A stretch of DNA of 64,000 nucleotides from Actinomycetota bacterium (GCA_003598015.1 QZKE01000068.1:1-64000); one strand, 5' to 3'; positions 17,308 through 27,753 are shown, numbered from the stretch's first letter. Numbers and translations are program-made. Notes: generated from the letters alone by a model not told the origin.

Positions 17308-17754
17308 TCAGCTTTCCAGTATCCTCTTAAGGTTTTCGCCCTCTTCCCTCATATGAGTCTGAATGGCTTCCACCATGCCCTTGAACAGCCTGGTTATCAG
17401 CCAGCCGAAACGCAGGGAGATGGTGGCGGTGACCAGGCAGCTCTCGTCCCGGGGCGCGATGACGAACGAACCTCCCAGGCCCAGGATACGTTCGTGGATG
17501 GCCAGGCCCTTGAAGGCGATGACGATCTCCCCGTTTCTCTGCAGCCTCGTGATCCTGCATTTCGACTTGAGTATCCTGGAACCCAGGTACTCCTCATAAT
17601 AGAATGTCTTTCCCTCATCAAGGATTCCATCCAGGTTCACCCACTTGATGTGGTCGGGATGCCACTCCCGGTAGTGCAGGTCGATATTGCGCAGCCAGTC
17701 CTCGATAACCTGCGGCTCAGCCCCGATCTCGACGGTGTCTTTCAAAGTGAGCAC
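17308..17754 (-). CDS. SRPBCC (START/polyketide-cyclase-like) family protein
   Basis: A 148-residue protein with the helix-grip pattern: a leading beta-strand (LTLKDTVEIGAEPQVIEDWLRNID), a middle EEYLGSRILKSKCRITRLQ and a long C-terminal helix (ITRLFKGMVEAIQTHMREEGENL). Such proteins bind hydrophobic ligands. The GTG start at 17754 follows AGGAGGTGG. The longer frame upstream lacks an SD. It is convergent with the TetR gene. No ligand can be predicted. Confidence 0.8.
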   Translation of the reverse strand: MLTLKDTVEIGAEPQVIEDWLRNIDLHYREWHPDHIKWVNLDGILDEGKTFYYEEYLGSRILKSKCRITRLQRNGEIVIAFKGLAIHERILGLGGSFVIAPRDESCLVTATISLRFGWLITRLFKGMVEAIQTHMREEGENLKRILES

Positions 17755-17887
17755 TTCCCACCTCCTGTACGCTGAACACACATGTAACGGAAGCAAAGAA
17801 GCGGAGCTCAAGAGCATCCATGGTCCGCCGTCAATGGGGTCTTCACCCTCGTCTCTTTCATCAACCCCATCTACCGCTTGCCTTCGA

Positions 17888-18005
17888 CCTCCCGGTACCG
17901 ATTATATCCCAGACCTGCCATCTACACCCCGCTGCCATCCCTCTCAGGCGCAGGATTGCGGGAGTTACGGGATGCTCACCCCAGCGTGGCCAAGGACGGT
18001 TTATG
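17888..18005. repeat. Left flanking direct repeat of the RHS locus
   Basis: About 110 bp, diverged, that reappears in the same orientation at 27940-28045: shared blocks CCGATTATATCCCAG, CTGCC/CCGCC.TCT.CA.CCCGC, GCGGG..TT.(C/G)GGA and CACCCCAGC.TGG.CA.GGACG. The two copies bracket the whole RHS/immunity region. Confidence 0.6.
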
Positions 18006-18074
18006 TATCAATCGCAATTTCGCGGTAGGCTATTCTTGCTAATGGTGCTACTAGCTTTTCTCAAGCGAACGCAC

Positions 18075-18107
18075 AAGGCCGAACACCACGCATAGTATTT
18101 CGGCCTT
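18075..18107. other. Hairpin AAGGCCGAA/TTCGGCCTT
   Basis: A perfect 9-bp stem with a 15-nt loop in the leader region before the RHS gene. It could be an attenuator or the terminator of a vanished upstream transcript. It is followed by TGG rather than a T-run. Confidence 0.4.
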
Positions 18108-18151
18108 TGGAATCTGCATTGCTGTATTGCTGAATTGGGGTAAAAACCCCC

Positions 18152-18180
18152 TTGACACGTACCCCCTATATATATATATA
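18152..18180 (+). promoter_or_regulatory. Promoter of the RHS gene
   Basis: TTGACA at 18152-18157, a 17-base spacer and TATATA at 18175-18180 within an alternating TA tract. A small GGGG..CCCC hairpin (18137-18150) sits directly upstream of the -35. The transcript would have a leader of about 120 bases before the start at 18304. Confidence 0.6.
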
Positions 18181-18303
18181 TATTCGTCTTCAGAACCGTT
18201 TGATCGGTTCGGTTCTTGTATGCATATGGGGCGTATAGGGAAGCGAGCGAGTATCCCAATTGCATTATGGTTGTAGTGTTTCCGCTATTTCACGGGGGTT
18301 GTG

Positions 18304-21300
18304 ATGAACAGACATGGGTTCGTAAGGTCTGCTATCGTTATCCTTCTCTCCCTGCTCCTTCTGCTTGCGCCGCTGGCCCTCTTCCCGCCATCTGCGGCGA
18401 GCGCGCAGGACTCAAAGCAGGAAGGAGAGGAAAGTACCTCCTCCGAGGCGGGAGCGGCGGATATCATCGATGTGGGGACCATGGGGGAGGACCTCTTCCC
18501 CGGAGCCGAACCGCTCACCCGCGAGGATCAGCTGGCCATCCGGGATCCCTACAGCAGGACCACCGAGAACGACGACGGCACCTTCACCAGGGAGATGTAC
18601 ATAGACCCCGTCAACTGGCAGGATGGGGAGGGCAACTGGCAGGAGATCGACTCCACCCTGGTGGAGGAGAAAGTGGACGGCTACGCTTTCGCCAACGCCT
18701 CCAACTCCTTCAAGCTGCGCCTGGCGGAGAAGTCGGGCAAGGGCAAGACCTGCATGCTGGATATGGGGGGCAAGAAGCTCAAGCTGGACCTGACCGGCCA
18801 GGGGGAGGGGGATTACGAGCCCAAGGCGGAGAAGGACGCGGAACAGGAGATGAAGGAGGGCAAGCCCTCCACGGATAAAAAGGCCCCCGCCCTGGAGGCC
18901 GCCCCCGAGCTGGGCTGCGTCCTGGAGGAGAGCCAGGCCTACTACTACGATAAGGACAAGGGCTTCAGCCTGGAGTACGTGCTGGGCGGCTCCGCGGTGG
19001 AGATGCTCTTCAAGCTCGAATCCCCGCAGGCCCCCAACTCCTTCAACCTCAACATGGATCTGGAGGGCATGGACGCCAAGAAGGACGAGCTGGGCAACCT
19101 GCATTTCATAAGCCAGGAGGATGGCAGTGAGCTCTTCGTTATCTTCGCCCCCAAGATGATGGACTCCAGCGCCGAAGCCAAGGAAGGTCTCCTCACCGTT
19201 TCCAATGATGTCACCATGGATACAACGGAGGGGGAGAAGGGCAAGGCCTGCCTGACCATAACCGCGGACCCGAAGTGGCTGGCGGACCCGGCCCGCGTCT
19301 ACCCGGTGTGGATCGACCCCTCGGTGAACATAGTCGCCTGGTATGCAGATCAGGACAATCACGGCGACGCCTATGTCTGCGGTCAGGAGCCCTATAAGAA
19401 TACCAACTATGGCTCCAGCTACTATGCTCCCTGGGGTTGGTACCTAACAGCGGGCGGCGACTGGAAGGGGCTGGTGGGTATGGACGTCCGCTCCTATTTC
19501 CACAACATCATCTGCAACGACCCTGACGGGACGGTCTGCAATATGGGAGCCGATATCCAATCTGCGTGGTTCAACATATTCTGCTGCGCCACCGCCTACT
19601 ACGCGCCTTATGTCAATTACAACCTTCGGTATGTCAACGACCCCAACAATGACTGGAAGGAGCTCGACGTTACCTGGAACACCTATCCCGCATGCACCAG
19701 CTATATGACAGGCTGTGCTGTGCCTGGCTATGGCGGCGGGGTAAATGTTATCAACATAGCCCGTGATTGGATGCGGGGCGAGGTGAACGGTGGCAAGAAG
19801 GACCAGGGGTTCGGCCTGGATTCGAGCACGGGCATCGCCTATTTCAAGTCCCGGGAGAACGCCAGCAACTACCCCTATCTCGCGGTGAATTACACCCTGA
19901 TCGGTTGCCCCTATAATATAGATGAAGTCCCCAAGAAGTTCACCACCGGGGAGACCAAGGCCTGTTCCGTCGCCGTGAAGAACACCGGCAGCCAGACTTG
20001 GCTGTGCCATGCCAGCAGCCCCAACAACTATGAGAGGCTGGGATACTTCATCACCGACCAGGCCGGCAACTGGGTCAAACAAGGAGGAGTCAACCTTCCC
20101 CGTGATATCGCGCCGGGGGAGTCCGTCTCCCTGAGCCTTCCGGTGGAGGCCCCCTCCAGTGCCGGCAACTACAAGCTGAACTTCTCCATGCTCAAGCAAG
20201 GCTCGTACTGGTTCTACGAAAAGGGCGTGGACTACGCGAGGATGGACATCGCTGTTGCCAGCCCCGGCCAGCTTCCCGCGGACACCGAGCGAGATGCCTC
20301 ATCCCGCCTGGGGGTGGGCTGGATGAGCCACGCCTCCCTGGGAGGGCTCGCCGCCAACCTCAATACCGGAGGCGCCACCTCCTCGGCGACCGACCTCTCG
20401 GTATCGGGCCGTGGCGCCTTCGCCCTCTCGCGCACCTACCATAGCGGCGCCCCCTCAGGCCAGGCCACCCTCTTCGGCCCGGGCTGGTTTTCCAACCTGG
20501 ACGCCAAGGTGAAGGAATACCCCGGCTACCCGGGCTACCTGGGCTACTGGGACTCCGGGGGCACCTCCTATCTCCTGGTGGAAGCGGTCAAGGCCAATAC
20601 CTACGTCTGCCCCGAGGGGGCCTACTTCAAGGCGGAGGTGAATCCGGACTACGACCCCGAATATCCCGAGGACGACAACAAGAACTGGAAGTACAAGGTC
20701 ACAGGCATCAGCGGAGCCTCCCAGCACTTCGACGCAGACGGCAAGCTCATCTACGCAGCCGGCGTCTCCCGGGAGGAAGGCGGAGGGGGCGACTACAAGA
20801 ACAAGGCCGTGATCAACTACGACTTCGACGAAGGTGGCAACATCCAGGTGGTGGACGCCTCAGGGCGCACCTTCACCCTCACCCTATCTGAGGGGAAGAT
20901 CGTCAAGGCGGAGGAGGACGCGAGCTGGGCCGCCGCGGGCGATCGTACCCCCCGCGAGGTCCTGTACGAATACAACGACCCCGGGGGCAGGCTCTCCAAG
21001 GTGACCCTAAATCCCGAAGGGCATTGGGTGAGCATGACCTATGACGCCAACCGCATCGCCCAGACGGAGACCAAGCTGGACGAAGAGGATTCGGCCATAC
21101 GCTATTACGGATACGACGGAGGCGGCAAGCTCATCGCCTATCGCAATCCGCTCAGCTCTTCGCCAGCCGACGACACCTACAAGACCACCGTTACCTACGG
21201 CTCCGGATACACCGTGGTCTCTTCCCCGAACGTAACCAACGACATCGGCCAGCCCACCGTCAAGATGTCCTCCAAATACGTCTTCGACGCCTATGGCCAT

Positions 21301-24300
21301 ACCACAAATAAGTACACGGGGACGAACCCGGACGGCACGGGAGGGCTCTCCCGCACCGATACGACCTGGAACGCCTGCCACCAGGTCACCGAGAGCAAGA
21401 ATTACTCCAACCTCAATCCCCTGACGCTGCTGGGGAGCACCACCTGCCTCTACGACGGCAAGGGCAACGTGACCCAGGTGAAAGACCAGCTCAGCGACAC
21501 GGAGACTGCGGTCTCCAGCGCCGATTACGCCGCCTCCCGCCCCAGCGCCGCCAGCCCCACCCAGGCCGTCTCCCCCGACGGGGACAAGGTGAACCTCTCC
21601 TACAACTCCGGCGAGAGCTACTACAAGGGCACGGATGCGGTAGGAGCCGAGGGTGTGGTGCTGCGGGATCCCGATACCGAGAACGGCAGGGTGTCCGTTA
21701 CCCTGCCCGCACCCTACGTTAACATGCTGGAGAACGCTTCCTTCGAGCGCGACGTTAACTCCGACGGCGTGGCCGATGGCTGGACGGCGTGGGACAACCT
21801 GGAGCCCGCGGGGGCCACCTCCTGGCAGGTCTACCAGGTACCCGCTGAGGACAGCGCCGCCGCGGGCAGGAGGGTGCAGAGGCTCAATATCCAGAACCCC
21901 ACCAGCGCGAACATGGGCGGCTGCGACGCCATGGCCATGGAGGTGGGGCAGAGGGTGGCCGCAGAGCCCTCAACCGAATACACCGTCTCGGTCTCCTACC
22001 GCAGCACCCCCAATCCCAACCAGCTCACCCGCCTCTGCTACCGCCAGCTCAACTCATCATATGGCACCATCTGCGACCGCACGCTGGAGCTCAAACCCTC
22101 CTCGGACTGGGCCCGCACCAGCTACGAGTTCAAGACCGAGGCCAGCACTGCCTGGGTGGAGATCTGGCTGCAGGCGGTGACCACCGAGCTCAACCAGACC
22201 TTCAGCACCGACTTCGACGCCGTGCAGCTCTGCAAGGGGTCCCGGGACACCACCTTCAACGACGTGGAGAACGGCTCCTTCGAGCGCGAGCTTTTGACAA
22301 ACCCTACCTACTGGACGATATCGCCCTATGGCAATAACCACCGCTGCACCTCGCGCTACGTCTCCCCCGGGGCCAGCCTCAAGCTGGATCCCGGACAGAG
22401 CGCATCCCAGGCGGTGAACGTGAAGAGGAACGCGCGCTACCTTATCTCCGGCTTCATGTACGTGGTAGGCGGGGGCGAGGGCAACGGCGCCCGTCTCCAG
22501 TGCGGGGCGGAGAAGCTCTACTACGCCTCCGCCAAGGGCTATCTCGACGAGGACACCGAATATATCTCGGATACGGGAGGGAAATGGGTGAGGCTCTGCA
22601 GGATCATCAACAGCGGGGACTCCGATACCTTGAACATCAACCTCAACACCACGGCGCTGAGCGGCACGGGCGCCTGCGCCTACTACGACGATATCTCCCT
22701 GACCGAGCTCCCCGACGACGTCGTCTCCACCTACGACGACAGGGGCAACTACGTCACGCAGGCCAGTTCCCCCCGCGACGGCGGGAGCTACTACACCAGC
22801 TATGCCTCCTACGATCCAGTGGGCAACATACTGGAGGCTAGGGACCCTCGTTCCTCGGGGCCCACAGACGACACCTACCTCTTCATATATACCTACAACG
22901 AGCTGAACCGGATCACCAGCGTGGTTTCCCCCCTGGTGCATGACGCGGACGAGGAAGAGCTGCAGTCCTACGCCGCATCCTACGACTACGACACGGGGGG
23001 GAGGCTGACCGCATACGAGGACAACAACAGCGAGGAGACGTCCTTCGACTACGACCTGCTCTCCAAGGTGACCGCCAAGACCGATCCCAACGCGAGAACG
23101 GTGCAGATGACCTACAACGAGGTGGGAGGGGCCAGGAAGGTCGTCTACCCCAACGGCTGGGAGATCTACTACGCCTACCGTATGGACGGCAAGGTGGACA
23201 AGATAGCCTTCAAGAACCACGAGGGTCAAGTCACCAACCCCTACACCTTCACCTACGACGCCGCGGGCAGGATGACCCAGGTGAGCGACTCGCAGACCGG
23301 AATCACCCTCGCCTCCGCCTACGATAAAGCCTCCCGCCTCACTTCCAGTTACTCTAGCTATGCGGGCAGCTTCACCGCCACATATACATACTCCAAGGGG
23401 GGCAGGCCCGCCTCCCTGCAGAGCTCAAAGCCCTGGTGCGGCACTTATTCCAATACGGTGCAATATAAATACCGAAACCCGGGGACGGGAGAGCTGGGCA
23501 TCATCACCCTCCCAGATGGCGACGAGCTGAAGTACATGTACGATGACACGGGCAGGCTCTCCTCGGTATACGCCATAGCGGATTACGGGAGCGCCTACCG
23601 CCGCAACTCCACCTCCTTCTCCTACGACGCCGCGGGCAGGCTGGCCGCCATCGACCACAACTTCACCTCCTCCGGGATGCAGATAGACTACGAATACGAC
23701 GCCATCGGAAACATCGTGAGGACGGTCGAGGACGGGGTGGAGCACCTCTACACCTACGACGAGCTCTCCCGCCTCACCTCCTGGACCCGGAAGGAGGGGG
23801 CCCAGGTCACCTGGGAGGAGAAGTACTACTACGACGGCAACGGAAACATAGTCGAGGTGGACAACAACGGCACACCTGAACAACACGCCTACGACTCTGC
23901 CAACCAATGCACGGACAATGGCTTCACCTACGACGAGTGCGGCAACCTCACCTCGGACGGCTACTGGGTCTACGCCTACGACCGTGGCTCCCGCCTTATC
24001 TCCGCCACCAGCGCCTCCGCCAACCTCAAGCTGGTCTTCGGCTACGACCCCCGCGGCCTGCGCTGCTCCAAGTGCGCCTACGAGCGGGACGGCCAGGGGC
24101 AGTACACGGTGCAGAAGTATGCCTACTGCTATCATTACGACGCGAGCGGCAACGTACTGTGCGAGACCGATGCGGCAGGCAATGTCATCCGCTCCTACGC
24201 CTATGACCTCTCCGGCCACCCCATCGCCTTCACCCAGGACCTGGGGCAGGGCCCCCAGACCTTCTATATCCACACCAACGCCCGGGGGGACGTGGTGTGC

Positions 24301-25269
24301 ATCACCGACGACGTACAGAACTGGGTGAAGAAATATACCTACGACCCCTGGGGGAATATCACCACCGAGACCTCGAGCTCCGGCCTCTACGACGCCCTGG
24401 ATAGCCACTACGCCTGCGCGGGCTACTTCCGTGATGCCGAAACCGGCCTCTACTACATGCCGGCCAGGTACTATTCGCCTGCCCAGAGGAGGTTCATCAC
24501 CAAGGACCCCCACCCGGGGAGCAAGTCCAACCCCCTCACCCTGAATCCCTACCAGTACTGTAAGAACAATCCCGTGAACAACGTGGACCCCAGCGGGCAG
24601 TACGATATCTATTTCGATGTGTTTGGTTTTGGAAATAAAATGAAGTCGATCATGAAGGGTGTAGGTCCAATCAACTACACACCAGGTATCAATGTAGGCA
24701 ACTGCGGGGTGTCCAATTTTATTGCAGCGCAGGACCTTTTTCGTGCAGCAGGTCCAGGACTCAATCATTTCGCTTCCAGTATGGCCAGCTTCAACACATC
24801 TGTTCATAGGAATCTGGCGGGATTCAGGGCTCCGAGCTTCTCTGGCATGGGAGGCGCGCTCAGCTATTTACATGGCCTTGCCGTGGGGAAGGCTTTCGTC
24901 AAAGGTATGAATGCAATCCTGAAGCCCTTCTCGGACTTGGCTTTTAGTGCAAGATGTAGGGAACTCCGTATGAGTGAGGCTAGAAGTGGCGGATTTTGGG
25001 GAATAATAGACAAGACGGTGACGGGCTTGGTAATCGCTACCGATTGGATTGGTGCATCCTTACAACCTTTTGGGGTTGGGTACCTTATTTCTGGAGTAAG
25101 TTCAGTATTATCAACTGGACAGGATTTGGTTCATGTATTTGCAGGGGATATGGACTGGGGAGGATTTATGGGAAGAAGGATAGTAGATGGTATCGGATAT
25201 ATAATCCCAGGTCCAGATGTTACTAATGTAGTTAAGACAGGCGTAGCCATCGATGATATTGTGGAATAA
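18304..25269 (+). CDS. Giant secreted RHS/YD-repeat polymorphic toxin
   Basis: About 2,321 residues. A signal peptide ends near ASA (residue 35). A charged region and a DNRLRE-like beta-domain (about 340-530) follow, then an NPCBM/CARDB-like domain (to about 660). Next are RHS beta-repeats, two lectin-like modules opening with LENASFER and VENGSFER (about 1140-1470), and YD repeats to about 2010. The RHS core motif (GYFRDAETGLYYMPARYYSP...NPVNNVDPSGQ) closes the shell at about residue 2100. A conserved pre-toxin segment (to about 2210) precedes a roughly 110-residue hydrophobic variable tip. The tip DNA is more AT-rich than the body, suggesting transfer. The start is the ATG at 18304 after GGGGG, with GTG at 18301 as the alternative. 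Confidence 0.93.
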   Translation: MNRHGFVRSAIVILLSLLLLLAPLALFPPSAASAQDSKQEGEESTSSEAGAADIIDVGTMGEDLFPGAEPLTREDQLAIRDPYSRTTENDDGTFTREMYIDPVNWQDGEGNWQEIDSTLVEEKVDGYAFANASNSFKLRLAEKSGKGKTCMLDMGGKKLKLDLTGQGEGDYEPKAEKDAEQEMKEGKPSTDKKAPALEAAPELGCVLEESQAYYYDKDKGFSLEYVLGGSAVEMLFKLESPQAPNSFNLNMDLEGMDAKKDELGNLHFISQEDGSELFVIFAPKMMDSSAEAKEGLLTVSNDVTMDTTEGEKGKACLTITADPKWLADPARVYPVWIDPSVNIVAWYADQDNHGDAYVCGQEPYKNTNYGSSYYAPWGWYLTAGGDWKGLVGMDVRSYFHNIICNDPDGTVCNMGADIQSAWFNIFCCATAYYAPYVNYNLRYVNDPNNDWKELDVTWNTYPACTSYMTGCAVPGYGGGVNVINIARDWMRGEVNGGKKDQGFGLDSSTGIAYFKSRENASNYPYLAVNYTLIGCPYNIDEVPKKFTTGETKACSVAVKNTGSQTWLCHASSPNNYERLGYFITDQAGNWVKQGGVNLPRDIAPGESVSLSLPVEAPSSAGNYKLNFSMLKQGSYWFYEKGVDYARMDIAVASPGQLPADTERDASSRLGVGWMSHASLGGLAANLNTGGATSSATDLSVSGRGAFALSRTYHSGAPSGQATLFGPGWFSNLDAKVKEYPGYPGYLGYWDSGGTSYLLVEAVKANTYVCPEGAYFKAEVNPDYDPEYPEDDNKNWKYKVTGISGASQHFDADGKLIYAAGVSREEGGGGDYKNKAVINYDFDEGGNIQVVDASGRTFTLTLSEGKIVKAEEDASWAAAGDRTPREVLYEYNDPGGRLSKVTLNPEGHWVSMTYDANRIAQTETKLDEEDSAIRYYGYDGGGKLIAYRNPLSSSPADDTYKTTVTYGSGYTVVSSPNVTNDIGQPTVKMSSKYVFDAYGHTTNKYTGTNPDGTGGLSRTDTTWNACHQVTESKNYSNLNPLTLLGSTTCLYDGKGNVTQVKDQLSDTETAVSSADYAASRPSAASPTQAVSPDGDKVNLSYNSGESYYKGTDAVGAEGVVLRDPDTENGRVSVTLPAPYVNMLENASFERDVNSDGVADGWTAWDNLEPAGATSWQVYQVPAEDSAAAGRRVQRLNIQNPTSANMGGCDAMAMEVGQRVAAEPSTEYTVSVSYRSTPNPNQLTRLCYRQLNSSYGTICDRTLELKPSSDWARTSYEFKTEASTAWVEIWLQAVTTELNQTFSTDFDAVQLCKGSRDTTFNDVENGSFERELLTNPTYWTISPYGNNHRCTSRYVSPGASLKLDPGQSASQAVNVKRNARYLISGFMYVVGGGEGNGARLQCGAEKLYYASAKGYLDEDTEYISDTGGKWVRLCRIINSGDSDTLNINLNTTALSGTGACAYYDDISLTELPDDVVSTYDDRGNYVTQASSPRDGGSYYTSYASYDPVGNILEARDPRSSGPTDDTYLFIYTYNELNRITSVVSPLVHDADEEELQSYAASYDYDTGGRLTAYEDNNSEETSFDYDLLSKVTAKTDPNARTVQMTYNEVGGARKVVYPNGWEIYYAYRMDGKVDKIAFKNHEGQVTNPYTFTYDAAGRMTQVSDSQTGITLASAYDKASRLTSSYSSYAGSFTATYTYSKGGRPASLQSSKPWCGTYSNTVQYKYRNPGTGELGIITLPDGDELKYMYDDTGRLSSVYAIADYGSAYRRNSTSFSYDAAGRLAAIDHNFTSSGMQIDYEYDAIGNIVRTVEDGVEHLYTYDELSRLTSWTRKEGAQVTWEEKYYYDGNGNIVEVDNNGTPEQHAYDSANQCTDNGFTYDECGNLTSDGYWVYAYDRGSRLISATSASANLKLVFGYDPRGLRCSKCAYERDGQGQYTVQKYAYCYHYDASGNVLCETDAAGNVIRSYAYDLSGHPIAFTQDLGQGPQTFYIHTNARGDVVCITDDVQNWVKKYTYDPWGNITTETSSSGLYDALDSHYACAGYFRDAETGLYYMPARYYSPAQRRFITKDPHPGSKSNPLTLNPYQYCKNNPVNNVDPSGQYDIYFDVFGFGNKMKSIMKGVGPINYTPGINVGNCGVSNFIAAQDLFRAAGPGLNHFASSMASFNTSVHRNLAGFRAPSFSGMGGALSYLHGLAVGKAFVKGMNAILKPFSDLAFSARCRELRMSEARSGGFWGIIDKTVTGLVIATDWIGASLQPFGVGYLISGVSSVLSTGQDLVHVFAGDMDWGGFMGRRIVDGIGYIIPGPDVTNVVKTGVAIDDIVE

Positions 25270-25290
25270 CGATAGAAAGGTTGGCTATAG

Positions 25291-25698
25291 ATGCTTTATC
25301 TAATATCTTTGCTGGAGATAGCACTTGGACTTACATGTATTATACTTGCTAAGATATATAGATTCGGTGAAAAGTTCTATACAGTAAGGCAAGCATATAT
25401 GTCATATCTTAACACCCATTTTAAAAGCTATGGAAGATTCTTGGGGCATATCGATAAGACATCTAGGGAGCGTTATCCATCTCTTCAATCGCTAGACAGG
25501 AGGCTTGGGATATTTATACAATGGATTTACTACCTTGTTGGATTAGGTACGATAATCCTTGGTGTAAGAAATATCATTGTAAGAGAATATAGTTATCTTG
25601 ATATCGTAGTTATTCTCCTTATACCATTTATTGTCTTGCTATATCTAACAGCTGGAAAGCCTAGAGATAGAATTGATGAAGACGAGCATACTGACTAA
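25291..25698 (+). CDS. Putative immunity protein 1 (three-TM membrane protein)
   Basis: A 135-residue membrane protein starting 21 bases after the RHS stop. Hydrophobic segments are at about residues 2-20, 72-92 and 103-122, with a basic cytosolic-like loop between the first two. The coding sequence is strikingly AT-rich compared with its surroundings. A position directly behind a polymorphic-toxin tip is the classic place for the cognate immunity gene. Membrane location fits a tip that attacks membranes. No family is recognised, so the function is inferred from context. Confidence 0.7.
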   Translation: MLYLISLLEIALGLTCIILAKIYRFGEKFYTVRQAYMSYLNTHFKSYGRFLGHIDKTSRERYPSLQSLDRRLGIFIQWIYYLVGLGTIILGVRNIIVREYSYLDIVVILLIPFIVLLYLTAGKPRDRIDEDEHTD

Positions 25699-25800
25699 TA
25701 GAACCACATTTGCCTTTCTTTTACATTGGTAATGGATATTCTGGACAGTATCCCCACCCATTCAGGTGTCTGGCACGTCCTAAAGCCAACTTCTCCACCC

Positions 25801-25848
25801 GCTCTCACCCCACTTGCGAAAACCCGGGTTATCAACAGTAACCCACGA
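25801..25848. repeat. Direct repeat after immunity gene 1
   Basis: GCTCTCACC.CACTT.CGAAAA.CCGGGTTATC...AGTAACCCACGA occurs here and again at 27798-27848 after the second small membrane gene. GGGTTA/TAACCC within it can form a short hairpin. The two copies bracket the orphan cassette. Confidence 0.6.
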
Positions 25849-25903
25849 GCTGCGCGCATATCCATTATAGGGGCAGGGGGGGACCAGGCGGTGGCTGTAA
25901 GTA

Positions 25904-27460
25904 TTCGACCACAACTTCACCTCCTCCGGGATGCAGATAGACTACGAGTACGACGCCATCGGAAACATCACGCGGGCGGTCGAGGACGGGGTGGAGCACC
26001 TCTACACCTACGACGAGCTCTCCCGCCTCACCTCCTGGACCCGGAAGGAGGGGGGCCAGGTCACCTGGGAGGAGAAGTACTACTACGACGGGGGCGGCAA
26101 TATAGTCGAGGTGGACTGCAACGGCACACCTGAACAACACGCCTACGACGCCGCGGGCCAGTGCACCGACAATGGCTTCACCTACGACGAGTGCGGCAAC
26201 CTCACCTCGGACGGCTACTGGGTCTACGCATACGACCGGGGCTCCCGCCTTATCTCCGCCACCAGCGCCTCCGCCAACCTCAAGCTGGTCTTCGGCTACG
26301 ACCCCCGGGGCCTGCGCTGCTCCAAGTGCGCCTACGAGCGGGACGGCCAGGGGCAGTACACGGTGCAGAAGTATGCCTACTGCTATCATTACGACGCTGC
26401 AGGCAACGTGCTCTGCGAGACCGATGCGGCAGGCAATGTCATCCGCTCCTACGCCTATGACCTCTCCGGCCACCCCATCGCCTTCACCCAGGACCTGGGG
26501 CAGGGCCAGAAAACCTTCTACATCCACACCAACGCCCGGGGGGACGTGGTATGCGTAACCGACGACGTACAGAACTGGGTGAAGAAATATACCTACGACC
26601 CCTGGGGGAATATCACCTCCGAGACCTCCAGCTCCGGCCAGTACGATAACCTAGACAGCCACTACGCCTACGCGGGGTACTTCCGGGATGCCGAGACCGG
26701 CCTCTACTACATGCCGGCCAGGTACTACTCATCCGCCCAGAGGAGGTTCCTCGTAAAGGACCCCCACCCGGGGAGCAAGTCCAACCCCCTCACCCTGAAT
26801 CCCTATCAGTACTGCGAGAACAATCCGGTGAATAACGTTGATCCCAGCGGGCAATACTCCTTCAAGTTCAGCGGCCTTGGTGGTTTTACCGGTATTAACT
26901 ACACACCAGGTATCAATGTAGGCAACTGCGGGGTGTCCAATTTTATTGCAGCACAAGAGGGTTTCAGGGCAGCTGGTCTGAAAGCGGCTGAATTCGCGGC
27001 AAGCATGGCCAGCTTCAACGCATCAGTTCACAGGAACCTGGCTGGATTCCGGGCTCCGAGCTTCTCCGGCATGGGAGGCGCCCTCAGTTATTTACATGGC
27101 CTTGCCGTGGGAAAGGCTTTCGTCAAGGGCATGAACAAAATCCTCCGGCCTTTCGAGGAAACGGCTAAGCACTACAGAACCCTACAGCTTCCTAAAACGC
27201 CATGGTATGAGAGTCTGTATAACTGGGTTACTGAACATATTACGATGCCTCATATGAGGGGCTATCAAAACACCTATGGTGATTCTGAGCTTAATCAGAG
27301 GGTAACAAAAGGGATTCTTGGGCTAGGTGTTGTGGTTGCTGGCGCTGCGGTTGGCTACATACCTGCTGTCTGGGCCGGTGGGACTTTAGTGTATTCAGCG
27401 GTTTCTGGGGAAAGTTGGATGCAGACGTTATACAATATGATCTATCCACCAGGGAGGTAA
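25904..27460 (+). pseudogene. Orphan RHS core plus alternative toxin tip (silent cassette)
   Basis: From 25904 the sequence repeats 23650-24600 of the big RHS gene nearly base for base (DHNFTSSG through NVDPSGQY). It continues through the shared pre-toxin segment (INYTPGINVGNCGVSN...GKAFVKGMN) and ends in a different tip of about 100 residues (ETAKHYRTLQ...MIYPPGR). The frame has an in-frame TAA just upstream and no ribosome site before its first ATG (25931, giving 509 residues). It is therefore probably not expressed as such and may serve as a donor for tip exchange by recombination. Confidence 0.85.
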
Positions 27461-27501
27461 GCAATCGCTAGAGATGATAAGGCGGTTTGGCAATTTGAGG
27501 A

Positions 27502-27753
27502 ATGTTGGAAATGGACTGGTCATTAATCGGGTTTGGAATATTAGCGCTTGTAGTTGGCCCACTCATGATAATATTTCACAAGCGTATCGGAAGATGTTTT
27601 TTCGATTCTGAACAGAGGAATAATGCCATGCAGCCATTGGTTCCTGACTGGGGTCGATTCGGCTCAGAAGGAATTGCATCTAGCACATTCCTTGCCGGAG
27701 GTATCATAGCTTCTTTCTTTGGAATCTTCTTAATAGTCCTTGCCATCACATAA
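27502..27753 (+). CDS. Putative immunity protein 2 (two-TM membrane protein)
   Basis: An 83-residue protein with hydrophobic helices at about residues 6-25 and 59-82, beginning 41 bases after the orphan tip. Composition is AT-rich like immunity gene 1. By position it should protect against the second tip. There is no sequence resemblance by eye to immunity protein 1 apart from being membrane-embedded. The start could be the second Met (27511). Confidence 0.65.
   Translation: MLEMDWSLIGFGILALVVGPLMIIFHKRIGRCFFDSEQRNNAMQPLVPDWGRFGSEGIASSTFLAGGIIASFFGIFLIVLAIT

Noticed and set aside
18168-18184. Alternating TA tract as a phase-variation microsatellite
   Set aside because: It forms the -10 region of a plausible promoter. 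Length variation could affect expression but cannot be judged from one sequence.
22057-24807. Minus-strand frames of 390 and 460 codons across the RHS gene
   Set aside because: Val/Gly-rich antisense products of YD repeats, with no motifs or ribosome sites.
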